Below are positions 1-9,860 of a stretch of 64,000 bases of DNA, piece after piece. The number at the start of each line of letters is the position of its first letter. The first letter of the stretch is position 1. The DNA is from Rhodococcus sp. CH91 (GTDB lineage: Bacteria; Actinomycetota; Actinomycetes; Mycobacteriales; Mycobacteriaceae), in contig NZ_JAKFYR010000004.1 in NCBI RefSeq assembly GCF_022554085.1, positions 124,001 to 188,000 on the forward strand, given 5' to 3'. The translations under genes and the position numbers were made by a program. Below the pieces are notes generated by a model that was not told the DNA's origin, searched no databases, and saw only the letters and a list, made by a program, of their open reading frames with translations.

Positions 1-855
1 CGGGAGCGCGCCCGGCGACATGTCGGTGAGCTCCATCGAGATCCCGAGCCCGTCGAAGACCTCCCGGACGTGTGCGAGCGCCTCGTCGGGACTGCGATCG
101 GGAGCGAACCGGAAGTTCACGTCGATCGCCGCCGCGTCCGGCACGACGTTCCCCGCGATGCCACCCTCGATGCGGACGGCGGACAGGCCTTCCCGATAGA
201 CACAGCCGTCGATGTCGACCGATCGGGCCTCGTACCGCGACAGTCGTTCGAGGACCGGTGCGAGTTTGTGGATCGCGTTGTCGCCGAGCCAGGAGCGCGC
301 CGAGTGTGCCCGCACCCCGTCGGTGGTGATCCGTACCCGCAGCGTGCCCTGGCATCCCGCTTCGATCTCGCCCGCGGTGGGCTCGCCCAGGATCGCGACG
401 TCCGCGTCGAGCCAGTCGCGCAGCTCGGTCTCGATACGTCCGAGCCCGTTGAACGACGCGGCGATCTCCTCGCAGTCGTACATCACGATCGTCAGATCGT
501 GGGCCGGGTCGGTGACGGTCGCGGCGAGGTGGAGGAACACCGCGTCGCCGGCCTTCATGTCGGAGGTACCGCACCCCCACAGCAGGTCGCCCTCGCGCCG
601 GGAGGGCACATTGTCGGCGATCGGCACCGTGTCGAGATGCCCGGCGAGCAGTACGCGGCTGCCGAGGCCCCGGTTCGTCCGCGCGAGGACACAGTTGCCG
701 GAGCGCACGATCTCGAAACCGTCGGTCTGCTCCCGCAAGGCAGTTTCCACGGCGTCGGCGATGAGCGCCTCGTCCTGGGACACACTCGGGATGTCGACGA
801 GCGCGGCGGTCAGTTCGACGGGGTCGGCGTGCAGGTCCAGCTGCGGTACGGGCAT
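1..855 (-). CDS. dapE: Succinyl-diaminopimelate desuccinylase DapE (3' end outside window)
   Basis: Cytosolic M20-family metallohydrolase that removes succinate from N-succinyl-LL-2,6-diaminopimelate in the succinylase branch of lysine/meso-DAP synthesis. The reading frame starts at ATG (855) and is open to the window edge, so about 285 N-terminal residues are visible and the C-terminal end is missing. Visible M20 features are the first metal motif GHLDTVP, the bridging Asp region [12 protein letters not shown], the acidic pair in YDCEEI and the downstream LGEPT. The gene is divergent from dapD with about 98 bp between start codons, a typical pathway pairing that suggests a shared promoter region. 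The assignment is firm from motifs plus context. Confidence 0.93.
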   Translation of the reverse strand, partial: MPVPQLDLHADPVELTAALVDIPSVSQDEALIADAVETALREQTDGFEIVRSGNCVLARTNRGLGSRVLLAGHLDTVPIADNVPSRREGDLLWGCGTSDMKAGDAVFLHLAATVTDPAHDLTIVMYDCEEIAASFNGLGRIETELRDWLDADVAILGEPTAGEIEAGCQGTLRVRITTDGVRAHSARSWLGDNAIHKLAPVLERLSRYEARSVDIDGCVYREGLSAVRIEGGIAGNVVPDAAAIDVNFRFAPDRSPDEALAHVREVFDGLGISMELTDMSPGALP

Positions 856-953
856 ATGTGCACGATACGAAACCGGTGGCCACCGCAGACCGCACCCACG
901 ATTTTTTCAGGGCGGAGACAGGCTCGAGAGCGGCTCGCGTACGCTTCTCACCC

Positions 954-1907
954 GTGAGTGCACACGGAGCATCGGCAGTAGGCATCGCGAACATCACGGA
1001 GGACGGCACCGTCCTCGACACGTGGTATCCCGCCCCCACCCTCGGCGACCGGAGCGAGACCGGAACGACCCGCCTCGAGGGCACCGACATCCCGTCCGAC
1101 CTGGCCCTCCTCGCCGGCACCGACGAAGCCCGTGAGGTCGAGCAGGTCGTGGTCCGCACCGACATCGCCGACCTGTCGAAGCCCCCGGTCGACACCCACG
1201 ACGCGTACCTGCGCCTCCACCTGCTGTCGCACCGGCTCGTCCGCCCGCACGGCCTCAACCTGGACGGCATCTTCGGCCTGCTCGCCAATGTCGTGTGGAC
1301 CAACTACGGCCCGTGCGCGGTCGACAACTTCGAGACCGTGCGCTCGCGTCTGCGCATCCGCGGGCCGGTCACCGTCTTCGGGGTCGACAAGTTCCCGCGC
1401 ATGGTCGACTACGTCGTCCCCTCGGGTGTCCGCATCGCCGACGCCGACCGGGTGCGGCTCGGCGCGCACCTCGCATCCGGCACCACCGTGATGCACGAGG
1501 GCTTCGTCAACTTCAATGCCGGCACGCTCGGCAGCTCGATGGTCGAGGGCCGCATCTCTGCAGGTGTCGTCGTCGACGACGGCTCCGACGTCGGTGGTGG
1601 CGCATCCATCATGGGCACCCTGTCCGGTGGCGGCAAGGAGGTCATCTCCGTGGGCAAGCGCTGCCTGCTCGGCGCGAACGCCGGCGTGGGGATCTCCCTC
1701 GGCGACGACTGCATCGTCGAGGCCGGCCTGTACGTGACCGCAGGCACCAAGGTCACCGGCCCGGACGGCACGGTGGTCAAGGCCGCGACCCTCAGCGGAG
1801 CCTCCAACCTGCTGCTGCGCCGTAATTCCGTGAGCGGCGCGGTCGAGGTCGTGCCGAACAAGGGCAGCGGAGTCGAGCTGAACGCGGCTCTGCACGCCAA
1901 CGACTAG
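954..1907 (+). CDS. dapD: Tetrahydrodipicolinate N-succinyltransferase DapD
   Basis: Transfers succinyl from succinyl-CoA to tetrahydrodipicolinate, the committed step of the succinylase DAP pathway. The GTG at 954 gives 317 residues, the length of the mycobacterial enzyme; an in-frame GTG at 858 would add an unlikely 32-residue tail lying over the dapE start. The C-terminal half shows the left-handed beta-helix hexapeptide pattern (repeated small/V/I-G-x-x sections around residues 170-280, e.g. [16 protein letters not shown]). It is divergent from dapE and is followed 32 bp later by a permease on the same strand. It belongs to the actinobacterial trimeric DapD type. Function is secure from family and context. 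Confidence 0.93.
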   Translation: MSAHGASAVGIANITEDGTVLDTWYPAPTLGDRSETGTTRLEGTDIPSDLALLAGTDEAREVEQVVVRTDIADLSKPPVDTHDAYLRLHLLSHRLVRPHGLNLDGIFGLLANVVWTNYGPCAVDNFETVRSRLRIRGPVTVFGVDKFPRMVDYVVPSGVRIADADRVRLGAHLASGTTVMHEGFVNFNAGTLGSSMVEGRISAGVVVDDGSDVGGGASIMGTLSGGGKEVISVGKRCLLGANAGVGISLGDDCIVEAGLYVTAGTKVTGPDGTVVKAATLSGASNLLLRRNSVSGAVEVVPNKGSGVELNAALHAND

Positions 1908-1939
1908 ACCCCACGCCGACGACTGGAAACCGAGAACCC

Positions 1940-3346
1940 GTGAGTGAAGCCCAGCAGCCCGCCCCCGACGTCGAGCACCTCGGGAGCGGCCTGAAGGTAC
2001 GCCATCTGACCATGATGGGACTCGGGTCCGCCATCGGCGCGGGCCTGTTCCTCGGTTCCGGTGTGGGTATCGCCGCGGCCGGTCCGGCGATCATCGTGTC
2101 GTATCTGCTCGCCGGCGTCATGATCATCTTCGTCATGCGCATGCTCGGCGAGATGGGCGCGGCGCTGCCGGTCAGCGGGTCGTTCTCGCACTACGCGCGC
2201 ATCGGCATCGGGCGCTGGGCCGGCTTCTCGATGGGCTGGCTCTACTGGTTCATGCTGATCATGGTGCTCGGTGTCGAGATCACCGGCGCCTCCGCGATCG
2301 TCCAGTCGTGGCTACCGGGCGTACCGCAATGGGTGGTCGCGCTGGTCTTCGTCACCTTCTTCGCGATCGTCAACCTGGCGCGGGTGGCCAATTTCGGCGA
2401 GTTCGAATTCTGGTTCGCGGCCCTGAAGGTCGCGGTCATCGTCGCCTTCCTGGTGATCGGCGTCCTGCTCGTCTTCGGCCTGCTGCCCGGAACCGAACCC
2501 GTCGGCACCACCCATCTGCTCGGTGACGGCGACGGATTCGCTCCCAACGGCCTCGCCGGCATCGCGGCGGGCCTGCTCGCGGTGGCCTTCGCGTTCGGTG
2601 GCATCGAGATCGTCACGATCGCCGCGGCCGAATCGAAGGATCCGGAACGGTCCATCGCCACCGCGGTGCGCAGCGTCGTCTGGCGCATCTCGATCTTCTA
2701 CCTCGGCTCGATCTCGATCATGGTGCTCGTGCTGCCGTGGACCGCAGCGAGCGGAGACACGTCACCCTTCGTCTCGGTTCTCGACATCGCCGGCCTCCCC
2801 TATGTCTCCGGCTTCATGGAACTCGTCGTGGTGATCGCGCTGCTGTCGGCGTTCAACGCCAACGTCTACGGCACCTCGCGCATGGCCTATTCACTGGCAC
2901 GCGGGGGCGACGGCCCCGCATGGCTGAGCAAGCTCACACACCACGGTGTGCCCCGCAACGCCGTGCTCGTCTCGGTGTTCTTCGGCTTCGTGAGCGTGTG
3001 GCTCAACTGGCTGCTGCCCGACACGATCCTCGGCATCCTGCTCAATGCCGTCGGTTCCGCGCTGATCGCGATCTGGCTGTTCATCGTCGTCTCGCACCTG
3101 CGGCTGCGCCGCAGATTCGAGCAGGAGGGCACCCTGCGCCTGCGCATGTGGCTGTTCCCCTATCTCAGCTGGTTCACGCTCGCGCTGCTCATCGGTTTCA
3201 TCGCCTTGATGCTCTCCGACAGCGCGGCCCGGGTACAGCTCGCCTCGACCTTCGTGTTGTTCGTGATCATCACTCTGCTGGGGGTGCTCTGGCACCGGAC
3301 CCACGATCCGGTCGTCAGCGGCCGGTCCGGTCAGCAAGTGCCGTGA
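1940..3346 (+). CDS. APC-family amino acid permease
   Basis: Cytoplasmic-membrane amino acid transporter of the amino acid-polyamine-organocation superfamily, 468 residues with about 12 hydrophobic segments. The N-terminal sequence GLGSAIGAGLFLGSG is the classic helix-1 substrate-binding signature of AAT permeases (CycA/AnsP/GabP type), followed by EMGAALPVSGSF. The start is GTG 1940, 32 bp after dapD, so co-transcription with dapD is possible. The 3' end overlaps the convergent downstream gene by 32 bp. The substrate cannot be told from sequence; co-orientation with dapD does not prove a DAP/lysine role. Confidence 0.85.
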   Translation: MSEAQQPAPDVEHLGSGLKVRHLTMMGLGSAIGAGLFLGSGVGIAAAGPAIIVSYLLAGVMIIFVMRMLGEMGAALPVSGSFSHYARIGIGRWAGFSMGWLYWFMLIMVLGVEITGASAIVQSWLPGVPQWVVALVFVTFFAIVNLARVANFGEFEFWFAALKVAVIVAFLVIGVLLVFGLLPGTEPVGTTHLLGDGDGFAPNGLAGIAAGLLAVAFAFGGIEIVTIAAAESKDPERSIATAVRSVVWRISIFYLGSISIMVLVLPWTAASGDTSPFVSVLDIAGLPYVSGFMELVVVIALLSAFNANVYGTSRMAYSLARGGDGPAWLSKLTHHGVPRNAVLVSVFFGFVSVWLNWLLPDTILGILLNAVGSALIAIWLFIVVSHLRLRRRFEQEGTLRLRMWLFPYLSWFTLALLIGFIALMLSDSAARVQLASTFVLFVIITLLGVLWHRTHDPVVSGRSGQQVP

Positions 3347-4967
3347 GCACGAGATTCGTGATGTCGAGCGGGTCGCTCGTCCGGTAGGCGGTCCCTCCGG
3401 TCACCGCTGCGATCTGCTCGAGTGTCGCGGAGTCGACGTTCTCACCGAGCGCGATCGTGACCACCCGTACCGGCCGGGACGGGTCCGCCTCGGTCCTCAG
3501 CGTCTCGAGCAGTTCTTCCTTCGAGATCTCCGAGCCGGTGTCGGTACCGTCCGTCACCACGACCACGCTGTGGGCCGCCCGCGGGTCGTAACCGTTCTGT
3601 ACGTGCCGGAAGGCGGCCAGGGTCGTGTCGTAGAGCTCCGTGTTCTCGTCGTTCGTCCCGGCCGTGCTCGCGAGCAGCGAAGTGAGTTCGTTGCGGTGGG
3701 TGCGCCCCTCGGCCGTCGAGTCGAAGCGTCGTATCGGTGCCGCCTCGACATGCTCCTCGCCACCCACTCCCCCGCCGAAGAACCACAGGCCGGCCGCCAT
3801 GCTCTCCGGGAGAACGTCGTTGGCGGCCAGCGTGGCGCGCCGGACCAGGTCGATACGGCTCGCATCCCCGACGTCGCGGTTCATCGACGCAGAGACGTCC
3901 ACCGCGAAGAGGGTGCGGACGGACAGCGCCTGCAGGGCCCACACATCCATCGCCTCCCTGTGGACACTCTCGTCCTGCAGGGCCAGGACGGGGACGGGAC
4001 CCACGCCGCGATCGTCGGGGAGCGCCCGCCCGCCCCCGTCCCGGAATCCGTGCCGCGCCAGCCGGTCGAGTCCCCGGCCGGCGTGCAGAGCCTCCGTGAG
4101 GACCGCCGCAGCGGCGGACGCCTGATCGTGCCGCTCCCCTCGGGCCGTCACGACGAGTGGATAGTCCACGAGCAGCGTGCCGGTGGCGGGCACTGCGGTA
4201 CCGAGATCGTCCTCGCGGATCCGGCGGAAGGTGTCGACCTGCTGTTCTGTGCTCACGGCCGTCCCGCCACTCGCGGAGATCTGTTCGAGCAAGTGTGAAC
4301 CGACCGGCACTTCCTCCTCCCGGAGCCGCTCCTGTTCGGCCAGGGGTGCCATGATCGGGCGCACCGTGCCGATCGCGACGGGGTCGTCGGCAGCCTCGGC
4401 CAGGACGGCCCGGATGGCGCCTGCCGGAGGACCGGATCTGAGGGGATTCCCGAAGACGAGATCGGGGACGGACAGCGCCGCCCGCCAGTCGGACACCGGT
4501 TCGACATCTCCCGACACGCCCGCGAGCACGAGCGGCGTCGTGGCGAGAGGCGTCGACACCGTGCGGACGGGACCGGTCGCGGTCCTGCCCGCCCACGAAG
4601 CCCACCAGCCACCAGCGGGGATCCAGAGATCCGGCACGTGGTCGGCTCCGAGCCGTGCCGACACCTCCCCCGGTTCCTGTTCGACCACCTCGAAGGCGAC
4701 ACATCCGATGCCGCCGGCGATCTCCGAGATCACCGGTGCGAAATCGGAGGACACCGCCACGGTGTAGCGCTCGACTCCGTCGCAGTCGTTCCGCTCTTCC
4801 ATGACGAGAAAAACGGCCGACGCCGATGCGAGAACGAGAACGAGAACGGCCGCCGCGACGAACCAGCGCGCGACGCGGCCCTGTTGCACACCGGACGGTT
4901 CGCCCCGCCGGGCCGCCCCCTCACGGTTCGGCGGACCCGATTCGGACGTCCCGGACTCCCCCGCCAT
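3315..4967 (-). CDS. Membrane-anchored solute-binding-like + von Willebrand factor A fusion protein
   Basis: The 550-residue product has a short cytoplasmic N-terminus, one transmembrane segment (about residues 27-50, WFVAAAVLVLVLASA) and a large exported part. The middle (about 60-320) resembles a periplasmic solute-binding fold of the extracellular SBP_bac_11 type (SSDFAPVISEIAGG, PDLWIPAGG). The C-terminal third is a VWA domain with the metal-ion-dependent adhesion motif DVSAS and the later DGTDTGS, so it probably binds Mg2+ and a protein partner. The ATG at 4967 has an AGGGGACC ribosome site; a GTG at 4985 is an alternative. Such SBP-VWA fusions occur in actinobacteria without a fixed role. 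No transporter permease lies beside it. Confidence 0.8.
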   Translation of the reverse strand: MAGESGTSESGPPNREGAARRGEPSGVQQGRVARWFVAAAVLVLVLASASAVFLVMEERNDCDGVERYTVAVSSDFAPVISEIAGGIGCVAFEVVEQEPGEVSARLGADHVPDLWIPAGGWWASWAGRTATGPVRTVSTPLATTPLVLAGVSGDVEPVSDWRAALSVPDLVFGNPLRSGPPAGAIRAVLAEAADDPVAIGTVRPIMAPLAEQERLREEEVPVGSHLLEQISASGGTAVSTEQQVDTFRRIREDDLGTAVPATGTLLVDYPLVVTARGERHDQASAAAAVLTEALHAGRGLDRLARHGFRDGGGRALPDDRGVGPVPVLALQDESVHREAMDVWALQALSVRTLFAVDVSASMNRDVGDASRIDLVRRATLAANDVLPESMAAGLWFFGGGVGGEEHVEAAPIRRFDSTAEGRTHRNELTSLLASTAGTNDENTELYDTTLAAFRHVQNGYDPRAAHSVVVVTDGTDTGSEISKEELLETLRTEADPSRPVRVVTIALGENVDSATLEQIAAVTGGTAYRTSDPLDITNLVLTALADRTGR

Positions 4968-5063
4968 GCGCCGGTCCCCTCGCACTCGCCCTGGTGACGC
5001 CGTCGACGCCCACGACCGATGATATCGGCCGCGTGCCCGACGGAGGACGAATCCGCCGTGATG

Positions 5064-6341
5064 TCAGGCGTGTTCGACGCTCTCCTGCTCGAGCCGGCGT
5101 GCGATGAGCGCGGCTTGCAGTTGCCGCAGTCCCGACGGCCGGGTCGGATCGAATCCGGTGAGCTGCGCGACCCGCTTGAGCCGGTAGTCGACCGTGTTCG
5201 CGTGGACGTGCAGGGTGCGGGCCGTGAGCTGACGGCTGAGGTCGTGGGCGATGTGGGTTTCGAGCGTCTCGACGAGTTCGGGCGAATCGTCGAGCGGATC
5301 GAGCACGCGCGCGAGATGACGACGAGCAGGTCCGGGGCGGGTGAGCTGGTATTCGAGCGCGAGGTCCTGCATACCGTACGCACCGACCGGGCGGCCGAGG
5401 CGCCGCACGAGATCGAGCAGCTCGTGGGCCTGCTTCGCCGCGGCGGGCACCTCCCGCACGGGAGCGTGCACGAGTGCGATCGCGAGGGAGACCCCCGCGA
5501 CGGTCTCGAGACGCTGCCGGAAGTTCTCGATCGCCTCCGTGCCGGGCGAGTCGGGCAGCAGCACGGTCCCCCCTTCGGGCCCGAGCATCGCGAGGTGGCG
5601 TCCCTCGCAGATCGCCTCGAGTTCGGTCTCGACGCGGCGAAGCGTACGACGCGCGACGACCTCCGGACGCACGTGTGGGTTGCGTTCGTCGGGGTGACGC
5701 GTCAGCGAGACCGCGAGCACCGTGTACGTGTCGGCGAGTACGAGACCCGAGCGTTGCGCGACCGCGGCCGCGTCGTGGCCGCTGAGCATCGCGGTGACCA
5801 GTTCCTGCGCCGCGACGTCGCGTTCGCGCCGGATGGCATCGAGTTCGGCGACGAAACCGGTGGTCGCGGCGACGGTGACCTTCTCGAGCAGGGCCATCCA
5901 CAGACGTGAGGCGTCGGAGACGGAGACGACGTCGCCCTCGCGGGCCCGGTCGGTGACGAGTTCCCAGCCGAGTCTGATGCCCTCGTGGTAGATGCGGAGC
6001 ATGTACTCGAGGCGGAAGCCCGCGCGGGCCCACTGGGCGGCGCTGCTGCGCAGGTCGGCGAGTTCGGCGTCGGAGGGCAGTTCCCCCGAATCGAGAAGAT
6101 GGATCGCGATGCGCAGGCATCGCACGGTCACCTCGGTGACGTCACCGCGCAGCGACTCCCCCGGCCGGAGCGAGCACGGAGCCACGTTGTCGGCGAAATG
6201 CGCGACGAGTTTACGAGCGACTGCCGGCAGGTCCCGCAGCGGAACGGACGCGGGTTTCCCGTCCACGAGGAACAGCGGTGCGCGATCACCGTCCCCCCGG
6301 CGATCGTGCCCGGCTACCCGGATCTGATCCGTTACAGACAT
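5064..6341 (-). CDS. PucR-type transcriptional regulator (HTH_30 C-terminus)
   Basis: A 425-residue DNA-binding regulator. The C-terminus carries the PucR/CdaR helix-turn-helix (ARTLHVHANTVDYRLKRV, about residues 365-382); the N-terminal part is a conserved alpha-helical sensory region (RMLRIYHEGIRLGWELV). The chosen ATG at 6341 has GGGGGTTCGAGGG upstream; an ATG five codons earlier (6356) has no ribosome site. An acyl-CoA ligase gene ends 146 bp upstream on the same strand. PucR-family members control purine, aromatic or fatty-acid use; here the target is unknown. It is distinct from the second, larger PucR protein of the purine island (44631-46112). Confidence 0.85.
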   Translation of the reverse strand: MSVTDQIRVAGHDRRGDGDRAPLFLVDGKPASVPLRDLPAVARKLVAHFADNVAPCSLRPGESLRGDVTEVTVRCLRIAIHLLDSGELPSDAELADLRSSAAQWARAGFRLEYMLRIYHEGIRLGWELVTDRAREGDVVSVSDASRLWMALLEKVTVAATTGFVAELDAIRRERDVAAQELVTAMLSGHDAAAVAQRSGLVLADTYTVLAVSLTRHPDERNPHVRPEVVARRTLRRVETELEAICEGRHLAMLGPEGGTVLLPDSPGTEAIENFRQRLETVAGVSLAIALVHAPVREVPAAAKQAHELLDLVRRLGRPVGAYGMQDLALEYQLTRPGPARRHLARVLDPLDDSPELVETLETHIAHDLSRQLTARTLHVHANTVDYRLKRVAQLTGFDPTRPSGLRQLQAALIARRLEQESVEHA

Positions 6342-6364
6342 CCCTCGAACCCCCATCGAAGTAA

Positions 6365-6374
6365 GTAGATCTAC
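6365..6374. promoter_or_regulatory. Perfect 10-bp palindrome upstream of the PucR-type gene
   Basis: GTAGATCTAC is a perfect dyad 24 bp upstream of the ATG at 6341. It sits in the only non-coding stretch upstream of this regulator and could be an autoregulatory operator. It is short, so the call is weak. Confidence 0.25.
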
Positions 6375-6487
6375 ACGCAGTGCTGTAGAGAATCCGCCTC
6401 GCAGTGTGACACATGCAACCCCTCCGGCCGATTTTCCGTGAAGTTCGCGTAACACGAACCCGTCGCCGGCGGTCGCAGCCCGTCCCG

Positions 6488-7927
6488 TCAGCTCAGCTGC
6501 TTCTTCTGCACCTTGCCCATCGCGTTGCGCGGGAGAGCCCCCACCACACGCACCTCCCGGGGGCGCTTGTGCACCGACAGTTGTTGCGCGACAAGATTGA
6601 TCAACTCGTCCTCGTCGATCCGCAGATCGGCCGCAGACGGCACCACGAAGGCTGCGATCCGCTGCCCGAGATCGTCGTCCGGCAGGCCCACCACGGCCAC
6701 CTCCCGCACCGAGGGATGTCCGAGCAGCACGGTTTCGATCTCTCCCGCACCCACCCGGAAGCCGCCCGTCTTGATCAGATCGGTCGATTCCCGGCCCACG
6801 ATGCGGTGGAATCCGTCCTCGTCGATCACGGCCACGTCGCCGGTGACGAACCACCCGTCCTCCGTCCACGCCGCAGCGGTCGCCTCCGGCCTGTTCAGAT
6901 ATCCGTCGAACAACATCGGCCCGCGGACCTGCAACACCCCGATGCTCTCCCCGTCGTGGGGTACCTCGCGTCCCTGCTCGTCGCGCAACCGGGTCTCGAC
7001 TCCCGCCACAGGCGTGCCGACCCAGCCGGGCCGGCGCTCACCGTCGACCCTGGTACTGAGGGTGAGCATCGTCTCGCTCATGCCGTAGCGCTCGATCGGC
7101 ACCAGGCCCGTCAGTTCACGCAACCGCTCGAAGACCGGCACGGGCAGCGGTGCACTGCCCGAGACGAGCAACCTCGCGCCGCTCAGTGCGCGCGCCGACT
7201 CCTCGTCCTCGGCGATGCGGGCCCACACGGTCGGCACCCCGAAGTACAGAGAGCCCCCGGCTTCCGCATATGCCTGCGGCGTCGGCCTGCCGGTGTGGAC
7301 CAGCCTGCTCCCGACCCGCAGCGCGCCGACCACCCCGAGCACCAGCCCGTGGACGTGGAAGAGCGGAAGACCATGCACCAGCGTGTCGCGCGAGGTCCAC
7401 TCCCACGCCTCGGCGAGGGCATCGATACCTGCGGCGATCGCCCGCCGGCTGAGCAACACCCCCTTGGGAGCCCCGGTGGTGCCGGAGGTGTAGAGCACGA
7501 ACGCGATGCCCGACGGATGCGGTTCGGGCAGATGGTGCCAGTCGCGGGCGTGCAACCGGACCGGAATGCTCGGCAGCTCGGGCACATCGGGATGCTGCAC
7601 CCCGGGAATCGGGCCGAGCCAGGCCTGCGCACCCGAATCCTTCAGGATGTGGGCGAGTTCGGCGGGTCCCGAGTCGGGCGGCACCGGCACCACCGTCGTC
7701 CCGGCCAGCAGTGCGCCCACCACGGCCACGAGGGTGGTCGCGCTCGGCGTCGCGAGGACGGCCACCCGATCCGCCCGCGCCACCCGCGCCGCGACCGCGG
7801 TGGCAGCGCCGAGCAGATCGCTGCAGGAGAGGGTCCGGCCGTCGATGCGGACGGCGTCCGGGAGATCGTCACCACGGGCGACGGCCAGCGGGTTCAGCGA
7901 ACGAAGCAGTGCAGACACAGCAGACAC
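6488..7927 (-). CDS. AMP-forming acyl-CoA synthetase (malonyl-CoA ligase-like)
   Basis: ANL-superfamily ligase that activates a carboxylate through an acyl-adenylate and transfers it to CoA. Motifs in order are the P-loop YTSGTTGAPKGV (about residue 155), the A5 motif ERYGMSE, the A7 segment WFVTGDVAVIDEDG and the C-terminal catalytic lysine region NAMGKVQKK at the very end. The compact size (about 480 residues) and the ERYGMSETMLTL segment are like MatB malonyl-CoA ligases. Three in-frame GTG codons (7948, 7927, 7918) could start it; 7927 has a weak GGGA ribosome site and is chosen. It lies 34 bp after the preceding membrane-protein gene on the same strand. Malonate specificity is inferred, not seen. 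Confidence 0.82.
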   Translation of the reverse strand: MSAVSALLRSLNPLAVARGDDLPDAVRIDGRTLSCSDLLGAATAVAARVARADRVAVLATPSATTLVAVVGALLAGTTVVPVPPDSGPAELAHILKDSGAQAWLGPIPGVQHPDVPELPSIPVRLHARDWHHLPEPHPSGIAFVLYTSGTTGAPKGVLLSRRAIAAGIDALAEAWEWTSRDTLVHGLPLFHVHGLVLGVVGALRVGSRLVHTGRPTPQAYAEAGGSLYFGVPTVWARIAEDEESARALSGARLLVSGSAPLPVPVFERLRELTGLVPIERYGMSETMLTLSTRVDGERRPGWVGTPVAGVETRLRDEQGREVPHDGESIGVLQVRGPMLFDGYLNRPEATAAAWTEDGWFVTGDVAVIDEDGFHRIVGRESTDLIKTGGFRVGAGEIETVLLGHPSVREVAVVGLPDDDLGQRIAAFVVPSAADLRIDEDELINLVAQQLSVHKRPREVRVVGALPRNAMGKVQKKQLS

Positions 7928-7961
7928 GATCCCATATCGCCGTCGCACCGCTGACGAGGCG

Positions 7962-8666
7962 TCAGGTCCGGATGTCGCTGGGCGCTGCGGATCCCGCCGT
8001 TCGTGCGAGTCCCGCCGGGGGGAGCACGGTGGCCAGAACCGCGCCGAGCAGCATGCCGATCAGGATCGCCACACCGTGTGCGTCGTCGAGGACCACGAGC
8101 ACCACGCCGAGGACGAATGTCGCGGCGGCCGCGACGAGCGACCCTCGTGACGCTCCGACCACCGGCCACAATCCCGCGAGGGTCGCGGCGGCCGCGAGTG
8201 TCGCCCCCGTCGTCCCCGCTCCGGTCGACGGGAAGACGAAGGTCGTGAACAGTCCCCAGAGAATCTGACCGAGCACGAACAGCCCGATCGCGCGGTGCCA
8301 CCCCCACACCCGGACGATCGCCACGGCGACCACCGCGAGCAGGACGAGATTCACCGCGGTGAGCAGCACCCCGCCGTCCTCGATCAAGCCGGCGGTGAGG
8401 ACGCGCCACCACTCCCCCGCGTCGCGCGTGCGCACCGGTTGCCGCCGGAAGGTATCGAGCAGGCCGGGGAAGATCAGCCGGGCCAGCGACGCCGTCGCGA
8501 CCACCGCCCACAGCACGGTCGCCGCGACGGGCGGAGGCCACCAGAACGACCGGGCCGCCGCACGCGTACCGCTCCCTGCGTACGAGCGCGACGCGCTCAC
8601 CGCGGCGATCGCCACCGCGGCGACGTAGAGCACCCACAGACGCGGATCCTCACCGGACGAACTCAC
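7962..8666 (-). CDS. Rhomboid-like integral membrane protein
   Basis: A 234-residue protein with about six to seven hydrophobic segments and almost no soluble domain. The segment GEWWRVLTAGLIEDGG followed by a long Asn-containing helix (AVNLVLLAVVAVAI) resembles the loop-1/TM2 region of rhomboid intramembrane proteases, and AGTTGATLAAAA sits where rhomboids have the catalytic GxSG. The Ser is replaced by Thr/Gly here, so the protein may be a non-proteolytic rhomboid-fold relative. It overlaps nothing and is spaced for co-transcription with the acyl-CoA synthetase. The family call is by resemblance only. Confidence 0.6.
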   Translation of the reverse strand: MSSSGEDPRLWVLYVAAVAIAAVSASRSYAGSGTRAAARSFWWPPPVAATVLWAVVATASLARLIFPGLLDTFRRQPVRTRDAGEWWRVLTAGLIEDGGVLLTAVNLVLLAVVAVAIVRVWGWHRAIGLFVLGQILWGLFTTFVFPSTGAGTTGATLAAAATLAGLWPVVGASRGSLVAAAATFVLGVVLVVLDDAHGVAILIGMLLGAVLATVLPPAGLARTAGSAAPSDIRT

Positions 8667-8718
8667 GGGGCCAATCTACCGGCGTGGGGGCCGGAGATCG
8701 GCCCGACCGCGCATGCGA

Positions 8719-9828
8719 TCAGGTCAACCGTGCGGCGGCAGCAGCGATGTCGGCGTCGCTCGCGGTGAGCGCGATCCGGACGTGCTGGACTCCACCGGGA
8801 CCGTAGAACTCACCGGGAGCCACGAGGATCCCGCGGTCGGCGAACCAGTCGACGGTCGCCCGGCACTCCTCGCCGCGCGTCGCCCACAGATAGAGCCCCG
8901 CTCCCGAATGGTCGACGGTGAAGCCCGCTCCGCGGACCGCTGCGAGCAGCACCTCACGCCGCTTGCGGTATTTCTCCCGCTGGGCGTTCTCGTGCTCGTC
9001 GTCGTTCAGGGCCGCGGTCATCGCCGCCTGGATCGGCAACGGCAGCATCATGCCGGCATGCTTGCGGACCTCGAGCAGGTCGGTCACGAGGTCGGCATCG
9101 CCGGTGACGAAACCGGCCCGGTAGCTCGCCAGGTTCGAGGTCTTCGACAACGAGTGCACGGCGAGCAGGTTGGTGTGGTCGCCGTCGCACACGCTCGGGT
9201 GCAGGATCGACAGCGCCTCACCTTCCCAGGTGAGACCGAGATAGCACTCGTCGGAGACGACGATCGTGTCCCGGCTGCGGGCCCACTCGACGACCTTGCG
9301 CAGGTGGTCGAGCCCGAGCACCTTGCCGGTCGGATTGGACGGCGAGTTCACGAAGACCAGAGCGGCGCCCTCCGGTCCGAGGCGGGTGAGCCCGTCGGCG
9401 CGGATGATGCGGGTACCGGCGAGCAGGCCGCCCACCTCGTAGGTGGGGTACGCGAGTTCGGGGATGACGACGAGATCGTCGGCACCGAGACCGAGCAGAG
9501 ACGGCAGCCAGGCGACCATCTCCTTCGTGCCGATGGCCGGCAGGATCGCCGATTCGTCCAGCCCGGTGATGCCGTAGCGGCGCTCGAGCGCACCGACTGC
9601 TGCACGCCGGAGTTCGACGGTTCCGTGCGTGGCCGGGTAACCGGGTTCCTCGGCGACCGACACGAGCGCCTCGCGGATGACGGGCGCGACCGGGTCGACC
9701 GGGGTGCCCACCGAGAGGTTGACGAGTCCGTCGGGATGCGCCGCGGCCTTGGCCTTGGCGGCGGTCAGGGAATCCCACGGGAAGTCCGGCAGGTTCTTCG
9801 CCACCGAACGGCGAACACGTGTGGTCAC
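8719..9828 (-). CDS. dapC: N-succinyldiaminopimelate aminotransferase DapC
   Basis: PLP-dependent class I/II aminotransferase (369 residues) converting N-succinyl-2-amino-6-ketopimelate to N-succinyl-LL-DAP. Visible are the NSPSNPTGK substrate/PLP motif, the SDECYLG Asp/Tyr motif and the Schiff-base lysine in HSLSKTSN, then RAGFVTG. The GTG at 9828 is preceded by GGAG with proper spacing; the frame continues upstream without a better start. It follows fdxA by 32 bp on the same strand, the same fdxA-dapC order as in mycobacteria, which supports DapC over other aminotransferases. Confidence 0.92.
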   Translation of the reverse strand: MTTRVRRSVAKNLPDFPWDSLTAAKAKAAAHPDGLVNLSVGTPVDPVAPVIREALVSVAEEPGYPATHGTVELRRAAVGALERRYGITGLDESAILPAIGTKEMVAWLPSLLGLGADDLVVIPELAYPTYEVGGLLAGTRIIRADGLTRLGPEGAALVFVNSPSNPTGKVLGLDHLRKVVEWARSRDTIVVSDECYLGLTWEGEALSILHPSVCDGDHTNLLAVHSLSKTSNLASYRAGFVTGDADLVTDLLEVRKHAGMMLPLPIQAAMTAALNDDEHENAQREKYRKRREVLLAAVRGAGFTVDHSGAGLYLWATRGEECRATVDWFADRGILVAPGEFYGPGGVQHVRIALTASDADIAAAAARLT

Positions 9829-9860
9829 GACTGCTCCACCAGTCCCATCGCCACCGGTGT

